Below are positions 33,075 through 43,444 of a stretch of 64,000 bases of DNA, piece by piece; the stretch's first letter is position 1, and each line of letters begins with the position of its first letter. This DNA comes from Salvator merianae (Eukaryota; Chordata; Lepidosauria; Squamata; Teiidae), in the NCBI GenBank assembly GCA_003586115.2, contig QVOM02000113.1, forward strand, positions 191,787 through 255,786. The letters are read 5' to 3'. The notes under the pieces were generated by a model. The model was not told the DNA's origin and did no database searches. It saw only the letters and a program-made list of their open reading frames with translations. The translations under genes were made by a program, and so were the position numbers.

Positions 33075-33153
33075 ATGCTTACCTTGATAATGCACATGTA
33101 GTCCACTTCTGCAGTAGTGGAAGTGGACAATATGTGCATTGTCAAGGTAAGCA
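33075..33153. repeat. 79-bp imperfect palindrome
   Basis: The left arm ATGCTTACCTTGATAATGCA... (33,075-33,110) pairs with the right arm ...TGTCAAGGTAAGCAT (33,120-33,153) with about four mismatches and a short centre 'gcagtagtg'. The right arm and its flank recur at about 34,790-34,885. Confidence 0.85.
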
Positions 33154-33240
33154 TAAACAATAAGAAGAGTAACAATAACATAGGTTAGGAAAAAGACAAA
33201 TGGGAATTTTTTTTTTTTTACGTATCTCAATCTTATGTAG

Positions 33241-33595
33241 AGTTCTGTCTATTTTATACTTTCTAGCAAGGCAGCAAATTCATTTGAATTCAGAGGCAAT
33301 AAACACAGAGATTTGGATAACTTAGGACAATATCAAGTGAAAGACAGATTAATCAAGAGTATAACACACAAGCCCAAACTAAGAAAGAAAGAATCAAGAA
33401 AGCAAAGCATACAACCTGATGCCTTTTAGGGTTCCAAATGAAGGTGGGCACACCCCTCTCTGGCCTTTGCTAGACAACACCTCCCAGACAGGTCTGTGAT
33501 GAGATCCAAATTCACAGATATAGGAATCTTATTTTTATAGGTAGTGAAATTAGCTGGTATCTGCTATCTTACCCTTATTAAGAATAAGTAGACAG
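33241..33595. other. Unclassified
   Basis: No gene or repeat recognised. Confidence 0.3.
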
Positions 33596-33895
33596 TTAAG
33601 AGACATTCTCAGAAATATGGATTATAAAAAGGATCTTAGAGCAAAAGACAGGAAGTTTACTATTGCTAAAGACCTGCCTGTAAGTGAATTGGATTTAATA
33701 ATTTACAAACAGAGGACCGAACTGGACAAACTTGACATGTATAATGCCAGACTGGCAATTTTGTATAGGAAAACCAAACCCTCAATTTAAACTCCCAAAA
33801 TGGAGATATTTGGATGACTTAGAAATTAAAGACTGGTATAAAATAATATGGAAAATTCTAAAAATGAATGAAGCACAACACAGAGATATGAAATG
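33596..33895 (+). other. Possible L1 fragment
   Basis: The frame from 33,618 reads MDYKKDLRAKDRK...SELDLIIYKQRTELDKLDMYNARLAILY (shown with a gap), then stop. The helical K/E/L-rich text resembles the L1 ORF2 linker between endonuclease and RT, but I cannot be certain. It is interrupted at 33,896 by the solo LTR. Confidence 0.3.
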
Positions 33896-34593
33896 AATGG
33901 TGTGAAGACACACCCGGCTATAATTGGTGGAAGGTTCGGGTGTGCAACGCCGGTACCCTGGTGAGACTAGACAAATCCCTCACAAAAGAAAACTCCAACG
34001 CTGAAGATAACATTCAAGGAAAAGGGGGTTTAATTGTAAAACTTAAATAAAGGGCTTTATCCTCCCCAGCTCTAATTGTCCTTGAAATTAAAGAATACTT
34101 TACAGTTTGTAGTCTCCGGGTTGAAAGGGTTTCTGAATTTGCAGTCTCTTCCCCCTCAATGGAGCTGATGCAAGGTCTTTCAGCTCTGACTGTTGGTTAC
34201 TGATAACTTAAAGGCTGCAGGTAACTTAATGGCTGCAGGTTGTTGGTAGCTTAATGGCTGCAGGTAACTTAATGGCTGTTGGTAACTTGATGGCTGCAGG
34301 TGCTAAAAATGCCCTTTCCCAGCTGTCTGGGCCTATTTTTCCACCAAACTGGTAACAGGTCTGTTATCTTCACCTCTATGGGGCAGACAGCACCAAGGAC
34401 TCCAAGCTAGTTCCCTTTTATAGCAGAAAACTAACTTGGAAGGGACAAACCAAAAACAGGAAAAGTGCAGGGGGGTTTCTTCAACTCCACCCACAACTAA
34501 TACAATATATAAGGCCTACACTATGAACTAAGGTAGAAAACTATAATAAAGAAAAGGCAGAATGGAGCAGTCCTAGCTGGACATCACAAATGG
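33896..34593 (-). mobile_element. Solo LTR (688 bp) with 5-bp target duplication
   Basis: The LTR is 33,901-34,588. It starts TGTGAAGACA and ends GGACATCACA, giving the TGTGA...TCACA inverted ends typical of LTRs. It is flanked by AATGG at 33,896-33,900 and 34,589-34,593. A strong TATA box (CTATAAAAGGGAAC) is found on the reverse strand at about 34,416-34,430, so I orient it minus. The reverse-strand sequence downstream carries ATTAAA/GATAAA-like signals. No internal gag/pol sequence adjoins it, so recombination between two LTRs is the likely origin. The superfamily (endogenous retrovirus or Ty3) cannot be set from the LTR alone. Confidence 0.75.
34196..34308. repeat. Tandem ~20-25-bp repeat within the solo LTR
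   Basis: About five copies of 'taacttaatggctgcaggt' and variants. It lies in the transcribed half downstream of the predicted TATA box (minus orientation). Confidence 0.85.
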
Positions 34594-34639
34594 TGAAAAA
34601 GATCTAACAGAATACAAAAAAAACAAAGTTACCTTTTAT

Positions 34640-34990
34640 AGAAGTAGCTTCAAATATTCAAGATCTAGCTATGCCAGCTCAAACTTTCTTTGATAAAAAC
34701 TCCTAAGAAGAACATAAAAGAAATTTACTATTGCAGTGCTGTACAAAGCTCTCACAATCAAGATGCATGGGGTTGGTTGAGTGTGTGAACTACTGCAGAA
34801 GTAGACTGTATGTGCATTAGCAAGATGGAGCATGAACAACAACAAGAAGAGTAACAACATATGTTAGAAAAAAAGAGAAATGCGAAATTGGGGAAATAAA
34901 CATGTTTCTTTGGCATTTTTATAAGGAAAATGAATTGATATAAACCAGTATCCATCCACTCATTCATTCATTCATTCATTCAATAGAATA
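34640..34990. repeat. Relative of the 33,000-33,240 repeat, plus (ATTC)n
   Basis: 34,790-34,885 ('actgcagaagtagactg', 'atgtgcatt', 'aagaagagtaacaa', 'tatgttagaaaaa') parallels 33,110-33,200. Here the matching left arm of the palindrome is missing. An (ATTC)n tract at about 34,957-34,982 ends it. Confidence 0.6.
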
Positions 34991-35072
34991 ATTACAAAAT
35001 GTAAAAGAACATTTATCAAGTCATAGATAACATTGTGAAGTAACCAAACAGTAGCACAAAATGTGAATCATA

Positions 35073-35528
35073 GACCCTGTTCACAATGGCCTGCCAGTGA
35101 GCTCTTGGAAGCTAACTGAACAGACCTGTCTGCTTGGCCCTGCTGCTACACCATCCATAAGCATCTACAGCCACACCTGGCCAGTCCTAGCTCTGGACAG
35201 CAAAAACATTGTTCACACCTTAACTAGGAGCAGCAGGAAGGCTTCTAGTCAGCAGTATTCGTACCCTCTTCCAAGTTCCAATGATGTGAGTGAATGGGAT
35301 GGGGCAACTGTGGGTGCATAGTCATGTGCCACATCCCCAATTACCATGGCAATGGTGAGCCATTGTCATGGCCACTGTCATGGCAGCAGGACCAGCCATC
35401 TGTGCTTTGAGTACTGAAGGCCTAGTAGGGACTGTTCCAGTACTCAAAGTGCAGCTGGCTGCCATGCCTCTGGGTCTTATTCAGCCTAGAATTGTATTGT
35501 ATTCTAGACTGTGAAGTGTAAACTTCTA
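35073..35528. mobile_element. ~455-bp PIF/Harbinger-like element
   Basis: The left end GACCCTGTTCACAATGGCC resembles the 49,846 copy; the right end is degraded (reverse: GAAGTTTACACTTCACAG). Inside, 'accatggcaatggtgagccattgtcatgg'-like inverted phrases at 35,343-35,383 are typical of the family. No target duplication shown. Confidence 0.5.
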
Positions 35529-36893
35529 ACTTTCAAATGTGGTCTAATTTAACATATTGTCAGATTCTCAACAATCTTCTTAACTCACTGGAGTAAAAAA
35601 ATAAATAAAAAATGGCTGAGCTAGTAAATGCAAATCATTGTACATATTCTTAGATGTCCTAATGAAAGGTTATCATATATCATGAAAATGTATCTTTTAG
35701 ATTTGTCCTATTAAGCAGTTGTTCTGGTATGCTATCTGTTCAAGTATTGCAAATTCTGCTATCTTTTCAAACCAAGTAGAAAGAGTTAAGGAATAGTGTG
35801 ATTTCCAGTTTCTAGCTATAATTTTTCTTGCATCCAATAGCATAAAGTGAAGAAATGATTGAGCATTTGTTTCCTGTTTCAAAATATATGTAATAAACAA
35901 AGTTCTATTGTAAATGCACAGTCTTCTTGTAGTATTTTTGTGGCTTCCATTTCAATTAATTTTCAGAAAGGTTGAACTCGAAGACAGCTCCACCACATAT
36001 GAATATATGTACCGAATGAATTGTAATCTTCCCAAAATTTTGAGGTAGATAGTACAGTAAAATTAGATGGCCATACTGTGGTAGCATGTCATCAATTTCA
36101 GAAATGGTTCCCTCATATTAGAATGTTTATTGCAAGGAAAGCTGTTTGTTCAAATCCTGGACCATTCCTCATGGGTGAGTTGTGTGTCCTGGTCTTGAGA
36201 CCACAGGCTTTGTAAAGAAGATAAACCATGGCACTCATAGTCAATCAGCAACCTGTAGATGATTGATGCTTTCCTCTAGGTAGGATAAATAGTGCATCAA
36301 ATGCTTTTCAAAGTGTAGTGGGAGTTTGCTGATGATATTTTGTATTTTAGATGAACCTAGTAATCTTTACATCAATCCTTTTTGTAGCCAGTGATGGGGG
36401 TATGGCCATAGTATTTCATCCAGCAAAATTTCTTCAATTATATAGAAACCTGTTCAAAAAGGTATTTAATTTTAATGAGTTCATGATGCTTCAAGGTCTC
36501 CCAAACATTTTGGGGGAAGAGATTTTTAATTTCATGTACATATTTGAGTAGCATTTCATTGGAAATATAGGGTAAACATTTATTCTTTTTTTCTTAGTCT
36601 TTTTTCCTTTTTTTGTCAGACCCAAAGTGTTCTCCTCATAAATGGATTTGTGATAGCATATAGTAAGTATTTAGCATCTAAGTACAATGGATTGATAGTA
36701 TTAAAGTCTATTTTCCTCATTTCCAGTTGGACCCACTACATTCTAATAGGGTGTTGGAATAAAAGATGGTTATTAATACAAAAAGTATCATAGTAAATGT
36801 TTAAGTAGGGAAATCCCCAACCTCCTAGACTGGTGTGAATATATGTCATTTTTTTTTAACAGTGAGTGTTTTGGGTTAGCGCTTATGATATAT

Positions 36894-37052
36894 ATCTATA
36901 TATCTATGTATGTATGTATGTATGTATCGATCGATGATAGATCGATGATAGATCGATGATAGATCGATGATAGATAGATGATAGATGATAGATGATAGAT
37001 AGATATAGATATATAGATATAGATATCGATACACACACACACACATATATAA
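36894..37052. repeat. Complex tetranucleotide microsatellite
   Basis: (TATC/TATG)n, then a higher-order 12-bp 'gatcgatgatag' repeat (four units), then (GATA)n variants and (CA)n. Confidence 0.95.
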
Positions 37053-37583
37053 TGTTATATAGTTATTCCACAATTCCCCATAGTTGTAATGAATTGTTTT
37101 TTATTGATGCTTTTAGGAATATAAACCCCTAAATGACAGAAACCTTGACTGCAGATGGAATACCAGTAGATTTGAATATTTATATGATTTTATTAGGAGG
37201 AATATAATAATAGTATACTTGAGACTTCTTTAAGTTTACCCTGAGACTTTGGCAAACTGAAGAATTTCTGATTGGAGAGGAGAGATATAATGAACGGAGT
37301 CAGAAGAGAATAAAATAAAATCATCTACATATATATTATATTTGAGCATTGTTGTTGCTAATGTGTATACATATATTTGTTCATTATTTTCTGTTGCCCA
37401 GGCATACCATAATTAATGCAAATAGGGCTGGGGAGAAGGGACAACCTTGTTTTGTCCCTTTTTGGATATTGAATAAAGATGAAAGGGTTTTATTGATTTA
37501 TATAGCTGCAGCCATAATATCATAAATTTGTTCTACTATGTGTATCATATTAGAGGATAATTGGATTACAGATAGGATAGATG

Positions 37584-37630
<47 letters not shown>
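37584..37630. repeat. (TAA)n microsatellite
   Basis: About 15 ATA/TAA units inside the L1 RT remnant, next to the D-x-Y-K-A-F-D block. Confidence 0.95.
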
Positions 37631-37631
<1 letters not shown>

Positions 37632-37867
37632 TGATAAATGATGATTAACCAAATCAAAAGCTTTATAAATGTCTAAAGCAAATATTCCAAGAGGCAATTT
37701 GTTTTACTATGATGAATTACATTTTACATAATAAGTATAGGGTTTGAGATCAATTGCAAGTTTGAGGGTGTTAAAGTCAAATTGTTCTGGATTAATTAAT
37801 TGGGGAAGAAATGTTTTAATTGTCTTGGCTAAACAGAACTAAAAAAAAACGTAGTCCTGATTAATGA

Positions 37868-39118
37868 GTGCTACAAGCATGCTTGGAAGAAGCTGATTAT
37901 CTAGACCCATTTCAATCTGGCTTCAGATCTGGTTACGGCACAGAAACCACCTTGGTCAACCTACTTGATGACCTTCTCCGGGAGAAAGACAAGGGGAATG
38001 CATCCCTATTGGTTCTCCTGGATCTCTCAGTGGCTTTTGACACCATTGATCATGATATCCTTCTGGAGAGACTACAGAGTTCAGGAGTTCTCGAGGCACT
38101 GTGCTGCAGTGATTCCGCTCCTATCACCGAGGCCGATTCCAGAAGGTAGTTGTGGGAGATTCCTGCTCGTCATCCTGGGAACTCAGGTGTAGGGTTCCTC
38201 GGGGTCGATCTTATCTCCCATGCTTTTCAATATCTATATGAAGCCACTGGTGGAGGTCATCAGGAGATTTGGAGACAGATGTCATCAATATGCAGATGAC
38301 ACCCAGCTCAACATATCTCTGCCATCTGAATCAGGACGGGTGGTTGAAGTGTTAGACAGGTGCCTGGAGGCAGTAATGGGCTGGACGAGGGCCAATAAAT
38401 TGAAGCTGAATCCAGACAAGATGGAGGTACTGTGTGTCAGAGGGTCTTGGGTCCATGAAGTTAGAAGGCACCTGACACTTGATGGGGTTGCTTTGCCCTG
38501 GAAAGCACAGGTGCGTAATCTGGGTGTACTCTTGGACTCTACGCTTACCCTTGAAACTCAGGTGGAGGCGGTGGCCAAGAATGTACACCTTCGACTATGG
38601 CTGATTCGCCAACTATGACCCCTTCTGGATAGAGATAATCTGGCCACAGTAATCCATGCTTTGGTAACTTCCAGATTGGATTACTGTAATGTGCTTTACA
38701 TGAGGCTGCCTTTGAAGACAGTTTGGAAGCTGCAGCTGATGCAGAATGCCGCAGCAAGAGTGCTGACTGGAACAGCTGACCGGTCTTAAAAGAGCTGCAC
38801 TGACTGCCAATTCGCTACTGAGCCCAATTCAAGGTGCTAACCTTAACCTATAAGGCCCTAAACAGCTTGGACCCCAAATACCTAAAGAAACATCTTCTCC
38901 CATACCAGCCTGCTCATGCCTTAAGATCTGCAGATAAGACCCTCCTGGTTGTACCACCACCTTCAACAGATAAGGGGGTGGGCACCCGGGACAGGGCCTT
39001 TTCAGTGGTGGCCCCCAGACTGTGGAACACTCTTCCCCCTGAGGTGCATCAAGCTTCCTCACTTTACAGCTTTAGGAGAGCAATAAAGATGCACCTATTT
39101 ACCCTTGCCTTTGGCTAA
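37868..39118 (+). pseudogene. L2-type ORF2, reverse transcriptase, frameshifted
   Basis: Blocks: DPFQSGFRSGYGTETTLVNLL (split here: DPFQSGFRSGYG, then TETTLVNLL) near 37,910-37,960; LVLLDLSVAFDTIDHDILLE near 38,010-38,065 (RT motif A, Asp present); LLFNIYMKPLVEVIRR near 38,225; HQYADDTQL near 38,285 (motif C, both Asp intact); KLKLNPDKMEVL near 38,400; and DRAFSVVAPRLWNTLPPEV near 38,990, the typical L2-like C-terminus. The frame breaks between 38,149 and 38,220, and stops near 38,617. Catalytic residues survive but the reading frame does not. Confidence 0.8.
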
Positions 39119-39269
39119 AGGTACAGCTTTCCCTCCCTACTTTCAGACTACTGTTTTATTGCATGTCTTTTATGAGTTTTTGTTTTGTTTTGTTTTAATT
39201 GTTGTAACCCACCCTGAGACCTTTGGGTATAGGGCAGGATAAAAATGCAAATAAATAAATAAATAAATA
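37868..39269 (+). mobile_element. L2-type LINE (RT and 3' end), 5'-truncated
   Basis: Contains RT sequence in two to three frames (37,868-38,618), a C-terminal segment (38,834-39,118) and a 3' UTR ending 'accctgagacctttgggta ... gcaaataaataaataa' (AAATA repeats at 39,246-39,269). Relatives in the window: reverse 10,540-11,205, the 3' end at 46,890-47,095 and a decayed copy at 52,030-53,162. The 3' (AAATA)n tail and RT text fit the L2 side of the L2/CR1 group; it is clearly different from the CR1 copies. Confidence 0.8.
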
Positions 39270-39336
39270 GTTAAGAGAAATAGGACAGGACAAAGAAAGA
39301 CAGGCAGACAGGGCTAGAACTGAAGAGGTATCTAAC

Positions 39337-39801
39337 TGAGGATGTTTCCATACTTACCTTCTCTAGATCCAGAACAGTGGGTTTGGACAAGCACCATTTG
39401 CACTGACTATGCTTATCCAGATTAGGGATTAGTGCCATCTGCACTGAAGGTGCAGATCCAGATTAGACCACAGTGTGGCCACAAAGCTTGTGCGAGCTTC
39501 ATGGCTGCACCTCCATGGCTCCAAAGGCTAGGAACATCTCTTCTAGCTTCAGGGCCTGTGGGGGTTGCTTTTTCCACCACTGAAAGGCATCCCTTGGTAG
39601 TCCTGAATATGGGAGACATGCATCTGCACACCTTCTGTATTCCAAATCAGGGCCACTGATCCACTGGTAGTCCTGATTAATCTCTGGTCCAGTAGAGTGG
39701 TGGGACCTCCTTGAACTGCACTAATGTGTGGATATGTAGGCCCAGATGTGTACTACATGGACCCTTGATCTGGATTAAGGGTCTGTGCAGAAAGACCCTG
39801 A
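39337..39801. mobile_element. 459-bp PIF/Harbinger-like element with TGA duplication
   Basis: The element is 39,340-39,798, flanked by TGA at 39,337-39,339 and 39,799-39,801. Left end GGATGTTTCCATACTTACC, reverse of right end GGGTCTTTCTGCACAGACC. Subterminal 'gatccaga' / 'tctggattaa' phrases recur in inverted order (39,365, 39,418, 39,468, 39,771). Non-coding. Confidence 0.65.
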
Positions 39802-40949
39802 TAAGAGTTAGAGATAAGAATACTGAAGATAAAACAGCAATATAAAATATCTAGTATTAATTAAAGGGCTGCAGTGAGGAAAGTTTTGTGCAGGACCTGA
39901 GGAAAGAGGCTGGTAAGGAGAAGGTGATTCTCCAGAATCTGTCAGTTTTTATGTTCAGCCAGAAAGAGCTTGTTTATTCAGTGATCCAGAGGTCAGGTTA
40001 ATGGCAATGAAAGCAGGAACTAGTTAATAAAGAACTCTTTACTGAACATTCAAAAATAACAAGAGAAGAGTGCTGAGTTTTACTTTAATTATACAGGACA
40101 TCAGTTGTGAAAATGGATGGCCTCGGTACCCAGAGATTTTAAGAAACTAATATTAAACCTCAAGATGCTAATAGTGGTGGGAATTCATCACCCTTGGAAG
40201 TGCTATACTATCTGTGCTGGAAGAATTAACAGCAGTCTCATTTTGCAAATTGCCATTTGCAGTTGCAGAGTGATGAGACAGATCATCGTATTATTTCAAT
40301 CCTAGAGACATTGACAACAACAAAAGCCTGACTAATGAGTGCAATTGTGTTGATATGGATGGGTAGATGGAAACAGCATGCAAACTACTACTGATGATTA
40401 GGTTCCCACACAACTGGAACACAACTGATCAGCAATGACTCACAGTGTTATTGTGAGAGTGACGTAGAAGTGGCAAGAATCTGGTTAAAAGCATCCTTGG
40501 TTTTAATAAAGAATGTATACATAGCACAACCAAGTTTACAGGTGTATCCCAACTGCCCTTCCTCAGTAGTCCTCCAATCATGGTCCATGTGCTGCTGCTG
40601 CTGCTGATTAGACTTAGGCCCAATTGCATGGCCCAACTGTATGCCACTGACAAACAGATTTTCACTGTCACACTTCATGCACAAAACAAGTTTGTTGAGA
40701 AAAAATAGACATAGAAAAGCTTTTCATGAGGCTAGTACCAATTTCCCTTCTGTACTTTTAATCCATCTTTATAAACCCAGGTTTATATAAATTATGGCTT
40801 ATGAGAGGAGGTAGAGGGTAGCATCTGGGAGTGGTGCTTTTAGCTTGCAGGAAATCACACATAGAATTACTATAGGTCCATGCCAAGTTCACTGTACGGA
40901 ACTGTGACTTTTGCAATGGTTGCTTTGCCCTTTCTTCTGCTTTCTTGTA
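39802..40949. other. Unclassified
   Basis: No gene supported. (CTG)n of five to six units at 40,591-40,606. 'taataaagaactcttta' at 40,025-40,041 looks LTR-like, but no LTR ends were found. Confidence 0.3.
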
Positions 40950-41226
40950 CAGATATGCAAATTTTGATTCATAATAAAAAATTCATATAAAATTTCATTT
41001 TCAGAAACTTTCACATCGAAACAAAACTGACATTTTGCATTTACAGTTTTCTATTACAAAAAAAACCTGTTTCATTTTTCACATTTTTTTCTGTGTTCAA
41101 ACCATGAAAACGGCATTATCAATGGGAAAACATTGCGAAAAATATGAAAATGAATGTGAAAAATGAATTTTTCTACAACAAAATTTGCTGATGAAGCAAA
41201 AACGCAGATTTTCATTCGAAAATGAA
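40950..41226 (+). mobile_element. AT-rich hAT-like non-autonomous element (copy 2)
   Basis: Homologous to 13,233-13,548 from 'tgcaaatttt' through 'cagattttcattcgaaaatga'. The left end CAGATATGCAAATTTT is a diverged form of TAGGGATGTGCAAATT. It meets the poly-T of the next L1 fragment. Confidence 0.55.
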
Positions 41227-41227
41227 T

Positions 41228-41990
41228 CTTTTTTTTATTTATGAACATCCTTTTCTTTTTATATATATTTTTATTGTTATATTTCAAAAGTATAAAATTA
41301 CATTATACATTCTTACATCAATATTATTGTTGACTTCCTCCTTCATTCACAGTTTCTTCTTCACTTCTATGCTTCATATTTCTTGCCCCTCCTATTCCCT
41401 TTCCCTTCTTTCTTCCACTGACTGTCTTCTTTCTTCATCATTCTTCAAATCCAGCAATCACAAGTCCACTGTCCAGTTCTTGCAGAAAGTCAATAAAGGG
41501 TTGCCAGTTTCTGTAAAACTTATCAACTGCCGTATTTCTCAAAAACATTGTCAATTTGTCCATCTTGGCAAGATCCATCATTTTGACTAATCAGTCATCC
41601 ACTGTTGGTATTTTATCCCCTTTCCATTTCTGAGCATATACAATTCTAGCTACAGTTACCATATTTTGCAATAACACATTAACACCCTCAAGGTTGTTTT
41701 CTATTATCCCCAGTAAGAAAAATCCCAGTTTAAAAGGAATGTTTGTCTTTAGACTTTCCTGCATAAATATAAATTTTTGAACCCAAAAGTTTTTAGCTTT
41801 TGCACAAGTCCACCACATAAGAAAAAAGTGCCCTTTTGCTTTTTACATTTCCAACACTTTCTTGGCATGCCTTGATTCATTTTTGAAATTTTATAAGGTG
41901 TTAAATACCATCAATACATCATCTTATGTATGTTCTCTTTCAACATATTACATCCTACTTTCTTATATCACTCCTTGTATCACTGGTGCC
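41228..41990 (-). mobile_element. L1 3' end with ORF2 C-terminus, reverse strand
   Basis: The reverse strand encodes, across small frameshifts, MVFNTL...MNQ-x-MPRKCWKCKKQKGTF near 41,900-41,850. Then come LMWWTCAKAKNFW at 41,820-41,785 and TVARIVYAQKWKGDKIPTVDD near 41,660-41,595. This is the L1 ORF2 C-terminal cysteine finger (CWKCKK...WWTCxKAKxFW) and final domain. Downstream is an AT/T-rich 3' UTR and a terminal poly-T at 41,228 (poly-A of the reverse element). Better preserved than the L1 at 27,260. Confidence 0.8.
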
Positions 41991-42349
41991 TTATATCACA
42001 CAAATGACCTATGAAAGAAAGAAAGAAAGAAAAAGAGGCAATTGGTGTACCGCTGTGTAAAGCAAGATGCTGAGCTAGATAGTTTGTGGCCCAATCTAGC
42101 ACAGTTTCTCTTATCTTCTTATGGAAGGAAGGAAGGATGCATACCCTTTATTGTTCTTCAAATTCATCATGAGGATGCAGTATCTGCAGAACATTGCCCC
42201 TTCATTGAACATCTGATGTGCAGGAAAAGCATAGTATTTGTATGGATGTCGTCCTCTTCTCTGCCGTGCTGACACAAATGTTTTTATTGTGCTTTAACTG
42301 TGGAAAGGGTTGAAAAGCTTTTCACCTCATTGTCCCCTTTTGGTGGTGG

Positions 42350-42442
42350 ACCTGTTCCTGTTTTCAAACAGGTGGGTGTTTGGTTCAAACTCAAACTTTT
42401 TGAACACTCCTGTTCAATTCAAACCATGTTGGCACATCTCTA
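42350..42442 (-). mobile_element. End fragment of a TAGGGATGTG hAT-like element
   Basis: The reverse complement starts TAGAGATGTGCCAACATGG at 42,442 and contains 'gaattgaacagg' and 'ttgaaccaaacacc' phrases, as in 51,294-51,633. The other end is not seen. A (GAAA)n tract lies at 42,014-42,034. Confidence 0.45.
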
Positions 42443-43194
42443 GTCATGATTAAAGTTAAGAATAGCCTGGCTATCCTTGGCTTTGATCTAGATATGCCAG
42501 GCAATGGTTGTATGCAGATAGCACATCACTACATTAAGAACAGTGCTACTTATGAATTACTGTTTTCAATGCAGGAGAAGGTACTGGAATGCTTAAAGCC
42601 TTCTACCCTCTCCATCTCCAGGTCATGCTAAAGAAAGAAACTATAGACTAGAGAACTTGGGCTGCATCTACATACTTTTTTTTTTTTTTTACAACAAAAA
42701 AAAGCAGTTTGAGAGCAGCTTAGAGGTAGTAGCATGCAGACAATAGTGTTCCCATCTCACCCCTAATCCACATTCAAGTCAGAAAATGCACTAAATTGTG
42801 CTTTATTTTCTGGTTTTTAAGGTGGATTAAGACACTAGCAGGCACTTTCTATCATATCTAAACTGCTTTAGAATTTTTTGTTTGTTTTTTTTAAACTGTA
42901 TTTCTGTCACAGATTGAATTGGATCAGGTTCTCCATACAGTCATTTAAAGTTTTGCTTCTTTAATTTAAAAATCAAATTATATTTTATCATATGTTTAGG
43001 TCACCTTTTTTTTAATATTCTGCAGCAATTATAAGCATAGGATTATATTAGGATAGGATTTATACTGTACGTACAGCTTCCACTCAACACATAATGTTAT
43101 TTGTCAGATTCAAGTTACTTAAAATATCTCTGTATATTCCATAAAATGGCAACACTTAGCAACATTTCTGGCAAAAGCAAGCCAAGAACTCAAA
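42443..43194. other. Unclassified
   Basis: T-run 42,677-42,690; no gene supported. Confidence 0.3.
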
Positions 43195-43444
43195 AGAAGC
43201 ACAAGTAGTTTTCTCATCTATCCTTCCTGTGGATGGTCATGGAAAAAGAAGATGGGACAGGATTCTTGAGGTGAACAATTGGCTACGTCAATGGTGCTAT
43301 CGGCAAGGATTTGGATTTCTGAACCATGGAGAAAACTACCTATATGATGGACTCCTTGCGAGAGATGGGCTGCACCTTATAAAGACAGGGAAGAATGTAT
43401 TTGGCAAGCGCCTTGCTTCACTCATCAGGAGAGCTTTAAACTAA
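43195..43444 (+). pseudogene. CR1-B ORF1 C-terminal part
   Basis: Encodes VVFSSILPVDGHGKRRW, then EVNNWLRQWCYRQGFGFL, LLARDGLHL (Asp-x-x-His of the SGNH fold) and ends RRALN-TAA at 43,442. It begins at the 5' truncation point, so the GDS and GTND blocks are lost. The Trp of RQWC is intact here, which identifies the TGA of copy C as a mutation. Confidence 0.85.

Larger units (their letters stand above)
35690..37860 (-). mobile_element. L1 ORF2 fragment (RT to C-terminus), reverse strand
   Basis: The RT start is near 37,800 (TIKTFLPQLINPEQF-F). An RT block FALDIYKAFDLVN reads near 37,655, broken by a (TAA)n expansion. GCPFSPALFALIM lies near 37,440, the catalytic box YVDDFILF near 37,330, and a C-terminal segment ARNWKS...STWFEKIAEFAIL at 35,830-35,740. 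Order and spacing fit L1 ORF2. Stops, indels and two microsatellites disrupt it. An L2-type LINE begins 8 bp beyond its right end. Confidence 0.75.

Noticed and set aside
36894..37052. CRISPR-like regular repeats
   Set aside because: Units are 4-12 bp with no spacers; a microsatellite in a eukaryotic genome.
36876..37073. 65-codon Tyr/Ile-rich reverse frame
   Set aside because: Translation of a microsatellite.
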